Source: Boswellia sacra
Lineage: Eukaryota; Streptophyta; Magnoliopsida; Sapindales; Burseraceae
Direction: 5' to 3'
Length of the DNA stretch: 64,000 nucleotides
NCBI GenBank assembly: GCA_013180625.2
Contig: SNVD02013102.1
Span: 1-64,000 of the forward strand
Shown: in pieces, positions 10,723-22,849 of the stretch
Position numbering within the stretch: the stretch's first letter is position 1
Layout of the letters: each line of letters begins with the position of its first letter
Made by a program: the position numbers and the translations under genes
The notes under the pieces: model-generated
The model's database searches: none
Told to the model about the DNA's origin: nothing
What the model saw: only the letters and a program-made list of their open reading frames with translations

Positions 10723-12281
10723 TCAACTGCCTACAAGATCGGCGACAATTTCGTCTAAGTTATTATCAGAGCTTCCACCACCATTTACTGCCTTTTTGGC
10801 CAATTCTTTCCACCCCTGCGAATTCCTTTTGATATCATTCGCTCTTTCTCCTCCCATGACTTCCCTTATACATTTCTCTATCTCCTCTCTTGTCACAATC
10901 CCTTTTTCATTTACTCTTACTCTAACCCCAATTCGCCACACATCTGCAACAAACTTAGCATTAGTTGTTTGATCAGTCCATTGTGGCATTGCCACCAGTG
11001 GCACTGCCAAGCTTATGGCCTCAAGAACCGAGTTCCAGCCGCAATGTGTCACGAAGCACCCTACTGACCTGTGAGCTAAGACTTCTAGTTGAGGACTCCA
11101 ACTCACTACGAGACCCTTCTCGGATATTCCCTCAGAGAAGTTGCTTGGAAGCTTTTCCTTTTCCGATTCCCTGACTACCCACAAGAAGTAGCAGTTACTC
11201 CTCTTCAGCCCCCATGCTAGTTCCTCCATCTGCCCTTCGCCCAGCGTCGCCAAGCTTCCAAATGATACGTAAACGACAGATTCAATTTCCTTCGAATCTA
11301 GCCATGTCATACTTTCATCTCTGTTGGGTTTGAAAAGGCTGAGGCCGTAATCTTTGTCATTTTCCAAGCGCTTGTCCAAGTATATTGATGGACTTGTAGG
11401 TCCAATGCTCTTAATTGGGCATTGACTCGCCATCCAATTCACTAACTGCAGGAAGTTAACAGATGCTCTTTAACAAACATGTTATTAATTACTAGAAACT
11501 ATTAGCTATCTATTACGGGCTTTGAACTTTTCAAGTATTTCTATACATATAAGGATTCAATTCAGCAGTAAAAATATATATCTGAAGACTAAATGAGCTG
11601 ATAAGAAATTTTATATGCACGTATCAAGGATTCTTGAATTACCTCTTCTTCTAGCCTATCGTAAGTGTTGCACAAGATCCATTTGGGTTCATGAATATTT
11701 GACATTTGATTCAAGACCATGTTTCGATGAATTAGGTACACGCCAGTTTCATAAATCAACGTTGGTAGATCATCGTACCCTAGCAGCGGCATCGCGGGCA
11801 ACGATACCGTACACCCTTCAGAAGGAACTGTTAAAGACCCTTTATAAAGATGATAATAAATTGCATTAACTGCCCAGGGTTGAGTGAAAAATGGAGCTCC
11901 ATCGAGGCCCAATCCTCTGGCTACATCTAGCATCCACGGCATGTGTGAGTCATAAACGATAAACTTTACTGGATATTCTGAGCATTTATGCCTTTCAACG
12001 AGTTTGGCTAGGCTTTGTGGAAATATAACTCGGAAGCTTTTCGCAAATGCCTCAGAGTTTTCTACTGTTACTCCTGTATCAAACCCATCGGAAATGGACT
12101 CAACGTTGATCGAGCTGCTTTGGCTTTGATTGGATATAGGGGTGGATTTGGGGATGACTAAGGTTACTTTGAGGCCTTTTGATGCTAGGCGCTTGGACAA
12201 TTGGACCATAGGGTTCATATGACCTTGTGCTGGGAAAGGGATTGCAAGGATACGGGTTTCTCTATCTCTTTGTTCTTCCAT
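10723..12281 (-). CDS. UGT74-type UDP-glucosyltransferase, intact (copy C)
   Basis: This predicted cytosolic family-1 glycosyltransferase transfers glucose from UDP-glucose to a small acceptor; the acceptor cannot be read from sequence. Exon 1 is 12281-11643 (213 codons), the intron 11642-11446 (197 bp, GT...AG), exon 2 11445-10723 ending LVGS and stop, giving 453 aa, normal for UGT74. Likely catalytic pair: His21 in GHMNP and Asp111 in VYDS. The 44-residue PSPG box spans residues 329-372, with H347-C-G-W-N351 and a final Asp-Gln, the Gln usual for UDP-glucose use. The box is odd in two places. The usual NST reads NSV, and the almost invariant Gly of GVP is Ala360, so activity may be altered. 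UGT74 relatives act on salicylate, auxins, jasmonates, thiohydroximates and triterpenes. Closest relative here is copy A. Confidence 0.9.
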
Positions 12282-12480
12282 TTCCCTTCAAAACTACGTC
12301 TCGCATAATACTTGAAGGTTTCGAATGCAAGGTGTGAAAGCTTTAATACTTGGAGACACAACTCAATACTTGGCGGCCAAGTAAATCTGGGCACATCACT
12401 ATAACTATAAGAAGATCAATTGGAGACACCACACGATTATACTTGGCGGCCAAGTAACGAGATCAATTTGACTCTTATTT
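12282..12480 (-). promoter_or_regulatory. Proximal 5' flank of UGT copy C with twin palindromes
   Basis: The 15-mer ACTTGGCGGCCAAGT, a perfect palindrome with one central base, occurs at 12368-12382 and again at 12441-12455. Each is followed by AA and linked to a GGAGACACxxC block. Copy A keeps one near-perfect copy. The spacing is 73 bases. It may be a paired binding site for a dimeric factor; that is inference. Confidence 0.45.
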
Positions 12481-13615
12481 TAATCAAACCATCACAGTAA
12501 TAATTGAAATTTCAGATCCTTTATATTATAAATAAATTAAACCTTGTTTGAAAGTTGTTGCGAGATTGATTGTCTTAGCCTCTTAGGTTAAAAGGAAAAG
12601 GCCCAAAGCATATTTCGTGAAAACAAGCTCTATGCATTCGTGTCCCTTTCTTATACAGTCAACTATTATAAATCTTGTCTTTGAAAACATCATGATATAT
12701 ACTATATTTCATATGTTCAATAAAGCAGTGACAATTAACTTTATTTAGCAACTATCAGAAAGACGTGGCCGGGAATGGATCCTACACGATTCATGAAACA
12801 AAAAGTGCGCATCATTGCTTATGTACAAAGGCCATGATATTCTATTAATTAACATTATTTTAATTAATTAAAATATTAATGTTGATATTAAAATTATTAT
12901 TATTCATCATTTTGTTGAAAGAGTGCGGGCTTTCCCCGCCACTTGACATCCTGCCAAACTTTGATATTATTTTTATTAACTTTTTATTTTTGAAAAAAAT
13001 GAAAAGTAGGCACTGCATCAAGTATATTATTATATATACAATACTTCATTATCATTTTAGACCATGCGTTATTATTATTTTAATAACATTCCAAATTCAG
13101 AATATAGTATTTAGAAAACTAGATATTCTATAGTAAATAAGTTTATTAATATAATACAATAAAATTTCAATACATATCAATTTGGAATTATGTAAGAAAA
13201 AAATGATTTGCAATAGGTCCCAGCAATTCAGCACATAGTTTATATTAAATTATGCAAAATAAAATTAGTATATAGTTTATATTAAATTATGTAAAATAAA
13301 ATTAGGTATTGTATTTATCAATATGTCTGTTGGTGTGCGCGTTTACTATTTAAATAAAATATGAGATAATAATTGAACAAATAGATCAATAAAAAATTTT
13401 CAACTATATCAAATCTTTTTGTAATATATTATTATTATTATTATTTTAAGGGTGGGTTTTAATAACTTTAGAATTTTAATAAAAGAAAATTTTAAATTTA
13501 AGTTTATTCAATTTCTGGCAAAATGATGTAATAAGAAAAATAAAATAAAAACATTACAGTAATTTAATGGAAAATAATATAAATTCAATAAATAACAATT
13601 TCATAATTGAAATTT
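12481..13615. other. Distal UGT flank grading into AT-rich intergenic DNA
   Basis: 12480-12840 resembles 59560-59920 in order and wording (CAGATCCTTTATAT, CATATGTTCAATAA(A/G)GC, GTGACAATTAA). Beyond that only AT-rich DNA with TA-rich runs is seen. The 84-codon frame at 12879-13133 is low complexity. Confidence 0.4.
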
Positions 13616-13619
13616 CCTT

Positions 13620-15545
13620 TTAAAAGTTGTAACCAGGCATATAAAAGCGATAAACATGGATTTAAAAAGTGGTAAATACCTATACAAAGATTTTAAACGA
13701 CAATATTCTTTTTCACCGAATACTAGCCAAAGGTACTATTCATCTTTCCAGTAATGCCCCTTTATCATTTCATTTAAAACTCATAAACAATGAATAAATG
13801 TCATAAATGAATGTACAAAAATCATAAATGAGAAAATAAAAGTCGTAATTGAAATTATTGTTCATGGCTTACGGAATTTAACTAAACTTTCTTAAAACCC
13901 TATGAAATTCGTAATGGGGCATATAAAAGTCGTAAATAATGATAATAGTTATAAATACGTATATAAAAGTTGTAAACAACACTATTCCTTTTCACCAAAT
14001 CCTAGCCAAAAGTTCTACTTATCTTTCATAGAATGCCCATTTATCATTTTGCACAAAAGTCATAAATGAAGTTACTGTTCACACTTTATGGGAGTTAACT
14101 AAAATTTTTCAAAGCCTTATAAAAGCTGCAATCATGAATATAAATGTTCTAAAAAGATATTATTCCTTTTCATCAATTCCTAGCCAAAACTATTATTTAT
14201 CCTTCCAAGATTGAGTCTTTATCATTACTAGGGATGGCAATTTGACCCGCCGGATTCGGGGTCCTGGTGTGGCCGGTAAAAATGGGGCGGGGCAAGACCC
14301 GTCCCAAAACTTGCCCCGCCCCAAAACTAGTTTGGAGCGGGTCCAGGTCTGGGTCCAACCCCTTGGACCCATTGACTTGCCTCACCCCACAAAATATAGG
14401 GGTGTTTTTGTAAACTTTAAAAATTTTAGGACTGTTTAGTAGTTGTTTAGGTTATATTTGTTAACTTTATATATATATGAATTCTTCATAATTTTACAAA
14501 CAATACAAATACTTTGACAAAAGTAATATTTTAATTAATAATTAATATCTTTTAGTATATTAACATCAATTTAATCATATTATAATGACAAAATAAAATT
14601 TTTGTATTTTTTAGTAATTAAATTTGTATAATATATACAATCTTAATATAGATTATTAAGTATTAATTAAATTATTGCAATATTAACAAGATCATTTCCA
14701 AAATGTATACTTTTAATATAATCAATATATTATTTTCTAAATATGTAAATAGAAATATGATAAGAACAATCTTATAACCTTAAATATATAATTGATCGTA
14801 ATTTAAATTAATTAATTGAATTATTAATGTTTTATAAATATATATAATGTTAATTAATTGGTATATGTCAATCATTTATTATTATTATTAGACTGAAATT
14901 AAATCAACATGCTATTGAAAATTTATTTAATTGTATTATTAACTATTTGAAAAATTGTCAATTAACTAGTTTACAAGCAATAATATACTTCTAATATTAT
15001 TTCTAATAGAGTATATAACATTATTACTAATAAAATCAAATGGTAATTAGTGCTCACTATTTTTTAAAATGGTATAACTAATTTATACAATTACCATTTA
15101 GTTTGCATAATGCCAATAAAATGAAAACTTACATAAACTTTATATAGGGGGACGAGGTTGCAAAAATATAAATATTATAAGGGTGTGATTGTAAAAATAT
15201 AAATGTTTAGGGTCGGGGCGGGGCAGGCTACTGCCGTCCCGGACCCGCCCCACCCCATTGCCAACCCTCACCATTACATATAAAAGTCATAAATAATGAA
15301 TAAATTCGTAACTAAATGTATAAAAATCGTAAACAAGAAATTAAAAGTCGTAAATGTAGTTATTGTTCACACCTTATGGTAGTTAGCTAAAATTTCTCAA
15401 AACCTTATAAAAGTCGTAATTAACTAGACATATAAAAATCATAAATAAGGGTATAAAAATTGTAAATACCTATAAAAAAGTTGTAAATGGTACTATTCCT
15501 TTTAACTAATTGATAGCCAATATCACAATTCACATATAAAAGTTA
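13620..15545. repeat. Degenerate tandem array, unit about 280 bp
   Basis: Blocks recur in fixed order: (CA)TATAAAAGTCGTAAA(T), then ACTATTCCTTTTCACCAAxTCCTAGCCAAAA, then TGCCCxTTTATCATTT, then TTACTGTTCACxCTTTATGG and TAACTAAAxTTT(C/T)TxAAA. The ATTCCTTTT block is at about 13709, 13985, 14164 and 15495. After removing the 1,049 bases added by the hAT insertion, spacing is about 276, 179 and 282 bases. About four units remain, one shortened. No coding capacity is seen. Confidence 0.7.
14229..15269. mobile_element. Non-autonomous hAT-like element, 1,041 bp
   Basis: The ends are TAGGGATGGCAAT and, inverted, GAGGGTTGGCAAT. Both ends carry GC-rich GGGGCGGG(G)/CCCCGCCC tracts. Flanks ATCATTAC (14221-14228) and ACCATTAC (15270-15277) agree at 7 of 8 bases, as expected for hAT. 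The interior is AT-rich with no transposase; short frames in the GC-rich end are shadows of the tract. It interrupts the 280 bp array. Confidence 0.8.
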
Positions 15546-16097
15546 GTTGTAAACCACTAATAGAACTCAAAAACCAATTTTATAAATCTTGACATATTAA
15601 CTGTTTGACTTCTCTAAATCCTATATAATATCTTATAGCATCTAGCAATTTTATATATTTTTTATTAATAAGAAAACAGATAGTTTATATTTGTTATTAA
15701 TAAATAAACTGGTTTTAAACATTAAAAAAATAAAACAAAAAGTATATAGATTAAGTTAAAACATATATAATATTAGTCAAAATTATCCAAATGTGGTGAA
15801 ATAAAACATTAATTTTAAATTGAATAAATTTATATGACTTCTATTTTGAAAATTTACATATTAATTCAGTACTAATGTTGATTTTTATTTTTGATATCAA
15901 ATCTTATTATGCATATTTCTTTTGGATTCATTAAAAAAAGATCTATATGTGTGTGCGTGTATTATGCAATAAAAATAAAGATAGTTTAAGATAAATGAAA
16001 AATGTCCCATTAAATTAAGAAATAAGCCAATGAGAGACTTCTCATGCAATTATAATTATATGATATTGATCTCATTATAATTTATGATTATAAAAGT

Positions 16098-16224
16098 TAT
16101 ATATATATATATGTGTGTGTGTGTATGTATGTATGTATATATATATGTGTGTATGTATGTATGTATGTATGTATGTGTATGTATGTATGTATGTATGTGT
16201 ATGTATGTATGTATGTATGTATAT
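16098..16224. repeat. Compound (AT)n(GT)n(ATGT)n microsatellite
   Basis: An AT run passes into GT, then several interrupted blocks of the tetranucleotide ATGT. It is likely to vary in length between individuals. Confidence 0.95.
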
Positions 16225-16433
16225 CATAAATTGTAACTTCGAACAATATATTAATAATGTATAATGTGGTCTAAGTTATAATCACATTAATACTATTTAC
16301 TCTGAGAATAATAATAATAGGGACAACAACTAAACTCATGGACAATATTACACAATATAAAATTTATTTAATTTATTTTTATTTCTATTTTATATTGAAA
16401 AATTCAATTTCTATAATTTTTTTATAGCTAAGT

Positions 16434-16617
16434 GGCATTACTCTTACAAATTATCTATACAAAACCATCGATATAAACTTATGTGACATTATTGAATAAT
16501 CGTCATGCATCTATATTAATTAATCTAATTAAAATTAGAAATGCATCCCTTCAATCAAATCATGACACTTATAAAAATGTTTATATAAAAAGTTTGTAAG
16601 AATAATATTACTCTTTA
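16434..16617. mobile_element. Small MITE, TIR of about 30 bp
   Basis: The left end GCATTACTCTTACAAATT is mirrored by the right end, GTTTGTAAGAATAATATTAC, over about 30 bases. A related arrangement occurs at 49953-50125. Superfamily is not determined. Confidence 0.5.
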
Positions 16618-17994
16618 TAGCCTACATAAAGAAAAAAAAATTCTCGGCGCACTAACCCACTTTGTAATAATCCTTTTTGGCATAATTACCTTAACATAGC
16701 ATATATTTAAATATTTAATAAAATTGTATATCAACATTTATTACATCATTTTTTGGCATCCCAAAAATGACCCCAAATTATAATATTGATATAATTAATA
16801 TTTGTAAATTTATTAATTTTTATGTACAATATAATGTAATGATTAATTAGTATTTTTTAATCTATAACTATATTGATATAATTAATTATCTAGGTGGAAA
16901 TTAATTTTTACTATATATAATGTAATTGACATGCGATATGCCATTACGAAAGAACTAGTTTATTAAAGCTATATTTAGCACAGTGAAAAAAATAACTTGA
17001 TGTAATAATAGATAGTTATTATAAGAATAGAGAGAATTACTATATATAATGTAATTGTCATATATAATTTCGTTGATTAGTAATTTACTGATTAATTTTA
17101 TGTTACATCAAATTGAAATGGAAAGAATTAGTTGAATAAAATCAATATTTTAATAAAATTTATATTAAATTACATTTAGCATTTTTGTATATAATATATA
17201 CTAATGTAATGAAATAATTAAATAACTTTCATATTTTGTTGATTTTATCTGGTTTTATCATAATGCTAATTGCTTTATACATTTTATTTATATATAATTA
17301 TATTAATTAAAGTTAGTATAATCCAAAATGTAAAAACTCATTTGTATTTGATTTAGTAGTAATTCAATTCTAATATACAATTTCTTCTATATGTAGTTAA
17401 TTGATTAGGAATCAAATTGAAAAGCTTTTATATGCATACAAATTAATTAAATGTTAAAATCTTATAATAAATCATGTTACTTTACCACACATATAATCTA
17501 ATGAATCCAATAAAGATCATTGCTTTATAATATGTTTGTATGCATCAATACTTGTACAATAATTTATGCATACAATAAAGAAGGGTAAGACTTTGTATAA
17601 CTTTATTAATATTTATTTAACATTAAGTTAATTAAATAATTTTTTAGAAATTTAAATATTAGAAGGATTATTAATTTAATATGTGATGAATATTTACAAT
17701 AAGGATGGAATAGCTTGGTGTGACGTTCTAATGATGAAAATTCTCCATTAAAGTTCTATTAAATATTTATAAATTATTTTAATATTATGAAAGTTATCTT
17801 GTACATTAAATAATTACTTTTATATTTAGTTGGTTTTATCAATTTCTAACATATATGTACATCAGTAAATTAATTTATCTTATTAATATATTATCATAAC
17901 CGAAATCAATCAAATTCGAACAAAATTTTTTTAATTTAGTTTGATTGATTAGGAAGTTATGAATCAAATTAATATTATAATTTCATTTACATAA

Positions 17995-18201
17995 TGAGTA
18001 ACGTTAGACTTAAAACATTCATACAACATAAATTCTACAACATGATGTAGCAACTTACATGGTAAAAATTCACTAGAGGAGGGAAAAAGCAAAAATAGAT
18101 AAGAGAAGTTACATCTCCAATAGGATTTTGCTATGTTAGTTACCACATCATATTATAGAATTTATGTTGTATCAATGTTGTAAGTCTAATATTATTGTTA
18201 C
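17995..18201. mobile_element. MITE, TIR about 55 bp (first copy)
   Basis: The left arm GAGTAACGTTAGACTTA... continues through CATACAACATAAATTCTA and ACATGATGT. The right arm is its inverted partner, ending AAGTCTAATATTATTGTTAC. A related copy lies at 24079-24269, so two members sit either side of the gypsy element. The minus frame at 17964-18146 is a shadow. Confidence 0.7.
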
Positions 18202-18753
18202 ATAATTATCTTAATTAATGTCAATCTAATTTGACACTTCTATAAATGTAGTTTAATTGGTTAATAATCAAATTAGAATAATATATTATTAAATTGAGTG
18301 TACTATTAAATGTAAGGAATTCGTTTCTAGGTAAGGCAGAGTTGAATTATCATATATACAATATGTTTACTTTGAGAAATTAATTTAATCTAAAAATTTT
18401 GAATTAAATATGAATCCATATGTAATATACTTAATTACTAACCATGCAAAAAATTTTAAAAATTCTATGCTTATTTTGATTGATTAGGAGATTACTAATC
18501 AAATTAAATATATGTATCTTTATTTCACATTTTAATTTTTTAATTTATTATAATTAATTCCATACTATAAATTTATATTTATTCATCTTAATTTAACTTG
18601 CTATACTTTATAATTATTTATTAAATTATTTTTATTGTATTTCTAATATTAATTATAAATAACTTGATATATGTGATATGTTGTAGATATCTTGTTTTAT
18701 AGAAAATAATTTGAAAGAATTAATTAAAAGTTATTATATTATATTAGTGGATC

Positions 18754-19158
18754 TGTTACGTGTGGACGTAACAGACCTGGTTACTGGTCTTTTGGTAGGA
18801 GAAAATCTGTGTCTATTCTTACCTATTGTTGCAAGGAAAGAAAATTAATAGATAAAGAAATGGATGCAGTTGGTCTAATTCGAGGAAGACCGTGACCTCC
18901 GAAATAAGCTTTTGCTTTTAGTCTAAATTCCCTGCCCTTCATTCCATTCAGGAGAGTTATTTATACATTTAATTGCAACGAATAAAAACAAAAAAGTAGG
19001 AACAACCCAACAGAAAAGTTGGAACAACCCCTGAAAATCTTGCCCCACTTGTAGATAAGGCTAACTTTATTTGACTTGGTTATCATACCACTAAGACTAG
19101 GTCCACTGAAACTTGGACTCTTATAAATTTATTATTATTATTATTTGAGCACATAACA
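18754..19158 (-). repeat. Gypsy 3' LTR
   Basis: 405 bp, with TGTTACG and CATAACA ends. It carries a (TTA)n-like run just before the CACATAACA end. Confidence 0.95.
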
Positions 19159-19170
19159 CTCCCCCCACCT
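19159..19170 (-). promoter_or_regulatory. Gypsy polypurine tract
   Basis: On the minus strand it reads AGGTGGGGGGAG, directly next to the 3' LTR. This is the usual position and composition of the primer for plus-strand DNA synthesis. Confidence 0.9.
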
Positions 19171-20510
19171 TAAAAAGCTTCCTTTTCCTCAAGGAATAAA
19201 TTCTGAATATCTCATTTTTAATTGCACCGAATCTTCCCAAGTTGCTTCAGCTGGTGACAATCCCTCCTAATGCACTAAAACCTCTTCTTCAACTTTTCTT
19301 GTCTGCCTATCTAGGATTGCTAGAGGCATAGGCATAATTGAATCATTGTCCTGAGGTAGAGTTGGCAGATTTGTTTGCACCCTTACACTTTCTCCAATAC
19401 GTTTCTTCAATAAGGACATATGAAAAATAGGATGTATTTTGGAGCTATCTGGTAACTTCAACTTGTATGCCACTGGTCCCACCTTTTGAATTATTTCAAA
19501 TGGCCTGTAAAACCTTGGTGATAGCTTGATATTTCTTTTCATGGCTACTGACACCTGATGATAAGGTTGCAGACGCAGATACACAAAGTCTCCAATTTCA
19601 AAGCTTTTTTCAATATGTCTAGTATCATATGTCTTCTTCATTCGATTTTGGGCATTCATCAATTCTTCTCTCAGTTCTTTCATCACTTCGTCTCTATTTC
19701 TCAGTGCTAGATCAACGACTTCCACTTGACTAGTTCCAGGAACATAAGACAATAGTGTAGGCGGCAATTTACCATAGACTATCTCATATGGAGTCTTCTT
19801 GGTTGATGAGTGGATGCTGGTGTTGTAACAATATGCTGCCCAAGGAATCCATTTCACCCATTCTTTTGGTCTATGGCTGGTGAAGCATCTTAAGTACATC
19901 TCTATTATCCTATTAACTACCTCCGTTTGCCCATCAGTTTGGGGGTGATACGAGGAGCTAAAATTGAAACTGGTTCCCTGCAACTTGAATAATTCCTTCC
20001 AAAATAAACTCGTAAATGTAACATCTCTATCACAAACAATACTTCCAGGCATGCCATATAATTTGAAAATCTGATCAAGGAACACTTGGGCAATACTTAT
20101 GGCCGTATATGGATGTGAAATTGGGATAAAGTGAGCAAATTTTGACAATCTATCAACAAGCACAAAAATAATTGTCTTCCCTTGAGAACTTGGGAGACCT
20201 TCAATGAAGTCCATTGAGATATCAGTCCATACCTGCAAAGGAATTGGCAATGGATGGAGGAGTCCTGCAGGAACTGTATTATCTGCCTTGTGTCTTTGAC
20301 AAACATCGCATTGCTTGATAAAATCTTTTATTGTTTTTCTCATTCCCTTCCAATAAAAACAGATCTTACCCTTTGCAAAGTCTTGTGATAACCCTCATGT
20401 GTACTCGAATGCATTTCACTCACAATTGGCTATACTAATGGAGAGTCTTCCAACAAGTAAATTCGGCTTTTGAAATAAAGGACTTTATTCTTATACTCCC
20501 ATGGTCTTAT
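19171..20510 (-). pseudogene. Gypsy integrase and chromodomain remnant
   Basis: The main open part (20343-19267) holds the integrase zinc-finger CDVCQRHK pair and the catalytic core: Asp in WTDISMDF, Asp in CDRDVTFTS and Glu in TDGQTEVVNR. A GPVAYKLKLP region and HPIFHMSLLK follow. The HHCC histidines lie upstream, where a missing T in a T-run near 20360 shifts the frame. A TAG interrupts the piece before that, near 20429. The C-terminus reads VLVH, then TAG at the position of the chromodomain Trp, then EGLSPAEATWED, and TGA after EFIP. The chromodomain is thus present but cut by two nonsense codons. In the family it targets integration to heterochromatin. Confidence 0.9.
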
Positions 20511-20519
20511 AGCTTCCCC

Positions 20520-22846
20520 TCATTCACACAATCTCACTATTTGCTGCAAAGTTGAACTATTTTGCACTTCATCTTGAATAGATTCCAACCATTGCAGTAT
20601 TGGAGTGGAAATAGCGGTAATTACTCCACTGTCATTCTGCCTTGAGAGAGCATCTGCCACCACATTTTCTTTTCCTTTTTTATATTCTATGGAGAAATCA
20701 TACCCCACTAACTTTGCAAGCCATTTTTCTTGGGCTGTTGTCGTTATCCTTTGTTCCCACAAATGTTTCAAGCTTTTCTGATCAGTCCTTACAATGAATT
20801 TTCTACCAAGCAAGTATGGCCTCCACTTTTGTACCGCAAGCACTAAAGCCAACATTTCTTTTTCATAAGTAGAAAGTAACAAATTTTTTACCTTGTAAGC
20901 TTTGGCTGAAAAAAGCTATTGGCCTTTTATTTTGCTAGAGAATTCCATCAATTCCAAACCCAAATGCATCACATTCTACAATAAAGGGTTCTTCAAAATT
21001 CGGTAAGGCTAAAACAGGGGCCTGTATCATCACCATCTTGAGTTGCTCAAAGGAATCTTCAGCCATATAACTCCACTTGAAATTTCCTTTCTTAAGCATC
21101 TGCGTTAATGGCCTAGCAATTTTTCCATAATCCTTAATAAATTTTCTGTAATACCCTGTCAAGCCTAGAAACCGTCGCAGGCCCCTAACAGTGTTAGGTT
21201 TAGGCCATTCTAACATTGTAGTAATTTTTTCAGGATCTACAGCGACCCCTTTACTGGAAATTACATGCCCCAAGTATTTCACCTCCTCCTGTCCAAATGA
21301 ACATTTTTCTCTTTTTACAAATAACTTGTTAGTTCTTAAAATAGACAACACAATATGCAAGTGTTCTAAGTGATCTTCCCATGTCTTACTGTAAATTAAA
21401 ATATCATCAAAGAACACTAAAATGAACTTACGAAGAAATTTCTTGAAAATGTCGTTCATCAAGGACTGGAAAGTAGAGGGAGCATTGGTGAGGCCAAATG
21501 GCATTGCCATAAATTCATAATGCCCCCTGATGAGTGCGAAATGCAGTCTTGACGATGTCATTAGGATTCAATCGGATTTGGTGATAGCCCGATCGCAAAT
21601 CCAATTTGGTGAAATATTTAGCTTCGTGTAGTTCGTCAAGTAACTCATCTATAATTGGAATTGGGAACTTGTCTTTGACTGTCATCTGATGCAAAGCTCT
21701 GTAATCAATACAAAGCCTCCAAGATCCATCATGTTTCTTCACAAGTAATACTGGAGAGGAATATGGACTCTGACTAGGCCGAATTATCCCTGCCTTTAGC
21801 GTGTCTGAAACTAGCCTTTCAATTTCATTCTTTTGAAAGTGTGGGTACCTATAAGGTATTACACAAACGGGACCACTTTCCTTTTTTAAAGGAATCTTAT
21901 GATCATGTTCCCTTGGTAGTGGGAGCCAACAGGGTTCTTGAAACACATCTTTGAAATCTTGCAACACATATTCAATTTTTGAATTGAACGAAGATAATTG
22001 AAAATTGGAAGGAAAAGTACCTTGTGGGGCCATCAAAGAGAGAGAACATAGTTGTACCACAACTCCATCTTTTCTTTTCTTTAATTCCTTCTCAATTTCT
22101 TGTTCATCCACGTACTTATCCTCTGGAGGTGTCAAGTCCTTAAAAATCACTTCTTTCCCATCAATATTAAACTTCATGCATAATTTGGAAAAGTCCCAAA
22201 TAATGGGGCCCAATGTTCTCAACCATTGTGCTCCAAGCACAACATCACATCCCTCCAAAGGAAGTAAGTAAAGGTCAGCAACAATTGGAATTCCTTGAAT
22301 CACCATATAAACCCCTTTACACAATCCCGCACTGGAAAGATTTTCTCCATTTGCTACTGCCACCTCAAAATTTTCAACCCCAGTAGGATTAATACCTATC
22401 TTTTTAGAAGCTGTATTGCTAAAAAAATTATGGGTACTTCCCGAATCTACAAGAAAGGTACAAGACTGATTTCCTACCTTTCCTTGGATCTTCATGGTTT
22501 GAGGGGCCTGAGCACCATAAATTGCATTGAGAGAAACTTCTAGTACTTCCACAATTTCTCCATTTACGTTCTCCTCTTCTCCATCATTGCTCTCTTCTTC
22601 CTCTGGCCATATTCCTTCAATCAAGAATAATTTTTTACATCTGTATCCTGGACTAAACTTTTCGTTGCAGTTGAAGCAAAGCCCCTTTTTTCTTCTTTCC
22701 TTAAGCTCTATGGGAGTCAACCTCTTCACTGGTATTTGATTCTGATTTTTATTCGGTAGAGCAGCTCTGTTAAATGTTGGTTTCTTTACTTCAAAGTTGT
22801 TTAACCTCCTATTACTTTGAATACGAGACTCATACAGCCTTGCCAA
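20520..22846 (-). pseudogene. Gypsy zinc knuckle, protease, reverse transcriptase and RNase H remnant
   Basis: 22846-21515 holds a CFNCNEKFSPGYRC zinc knuckle in which the usual His is Tyr, an LVDSGSTHNF aspartic protease site, and the fingers of reverse transcriptase with LDLRSGYHQI. One extra G in a G-run near 21525 shifts the frame. The palm continues in 21540-20935 with the catalytic FFDDILIYS and YLGHVIS. A TAG near 20937 and an extra A near 20890 break the connection to RNase H, which resumes at 20882-20520 (STYEKEMLAL, RTDQKSL, VVADALSRQ). All domains are recognisable and in order, but no single intact polyprotein is encoded. Confidence 0.95.
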
Positions 22847-22849
22847 ACC

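Larger units (their letters stand above)
15546..17994. other. AT-rich intergenic DNA, no gene seen
   Basis: No credible open frame is present. Apart from the microsatellite at 16098 and the MITE near 16434, only AT-rich sequence is visible. Confidence 0.5.

Noticed and set aside
11442..11445. Start of copy C exon 2 as an independent start codon
   Set aside because: The codon at 11442 is GTG (Val) within a spliced exon; the splice acceptor at 11446-11447 and exon 1 explain it.
14197..14439. GC-rich open frames on both strands as a gene
   Set aside because: They lie over the GGGGCGGG-rich hAT end, and similar tracts occur at the other end.
13620..15545. Regular repeats considered as a CRISPR-like array
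   Set aside because: Units are long, degenerate and lack unique equal-length spacers; the DNA is plant nuclear.
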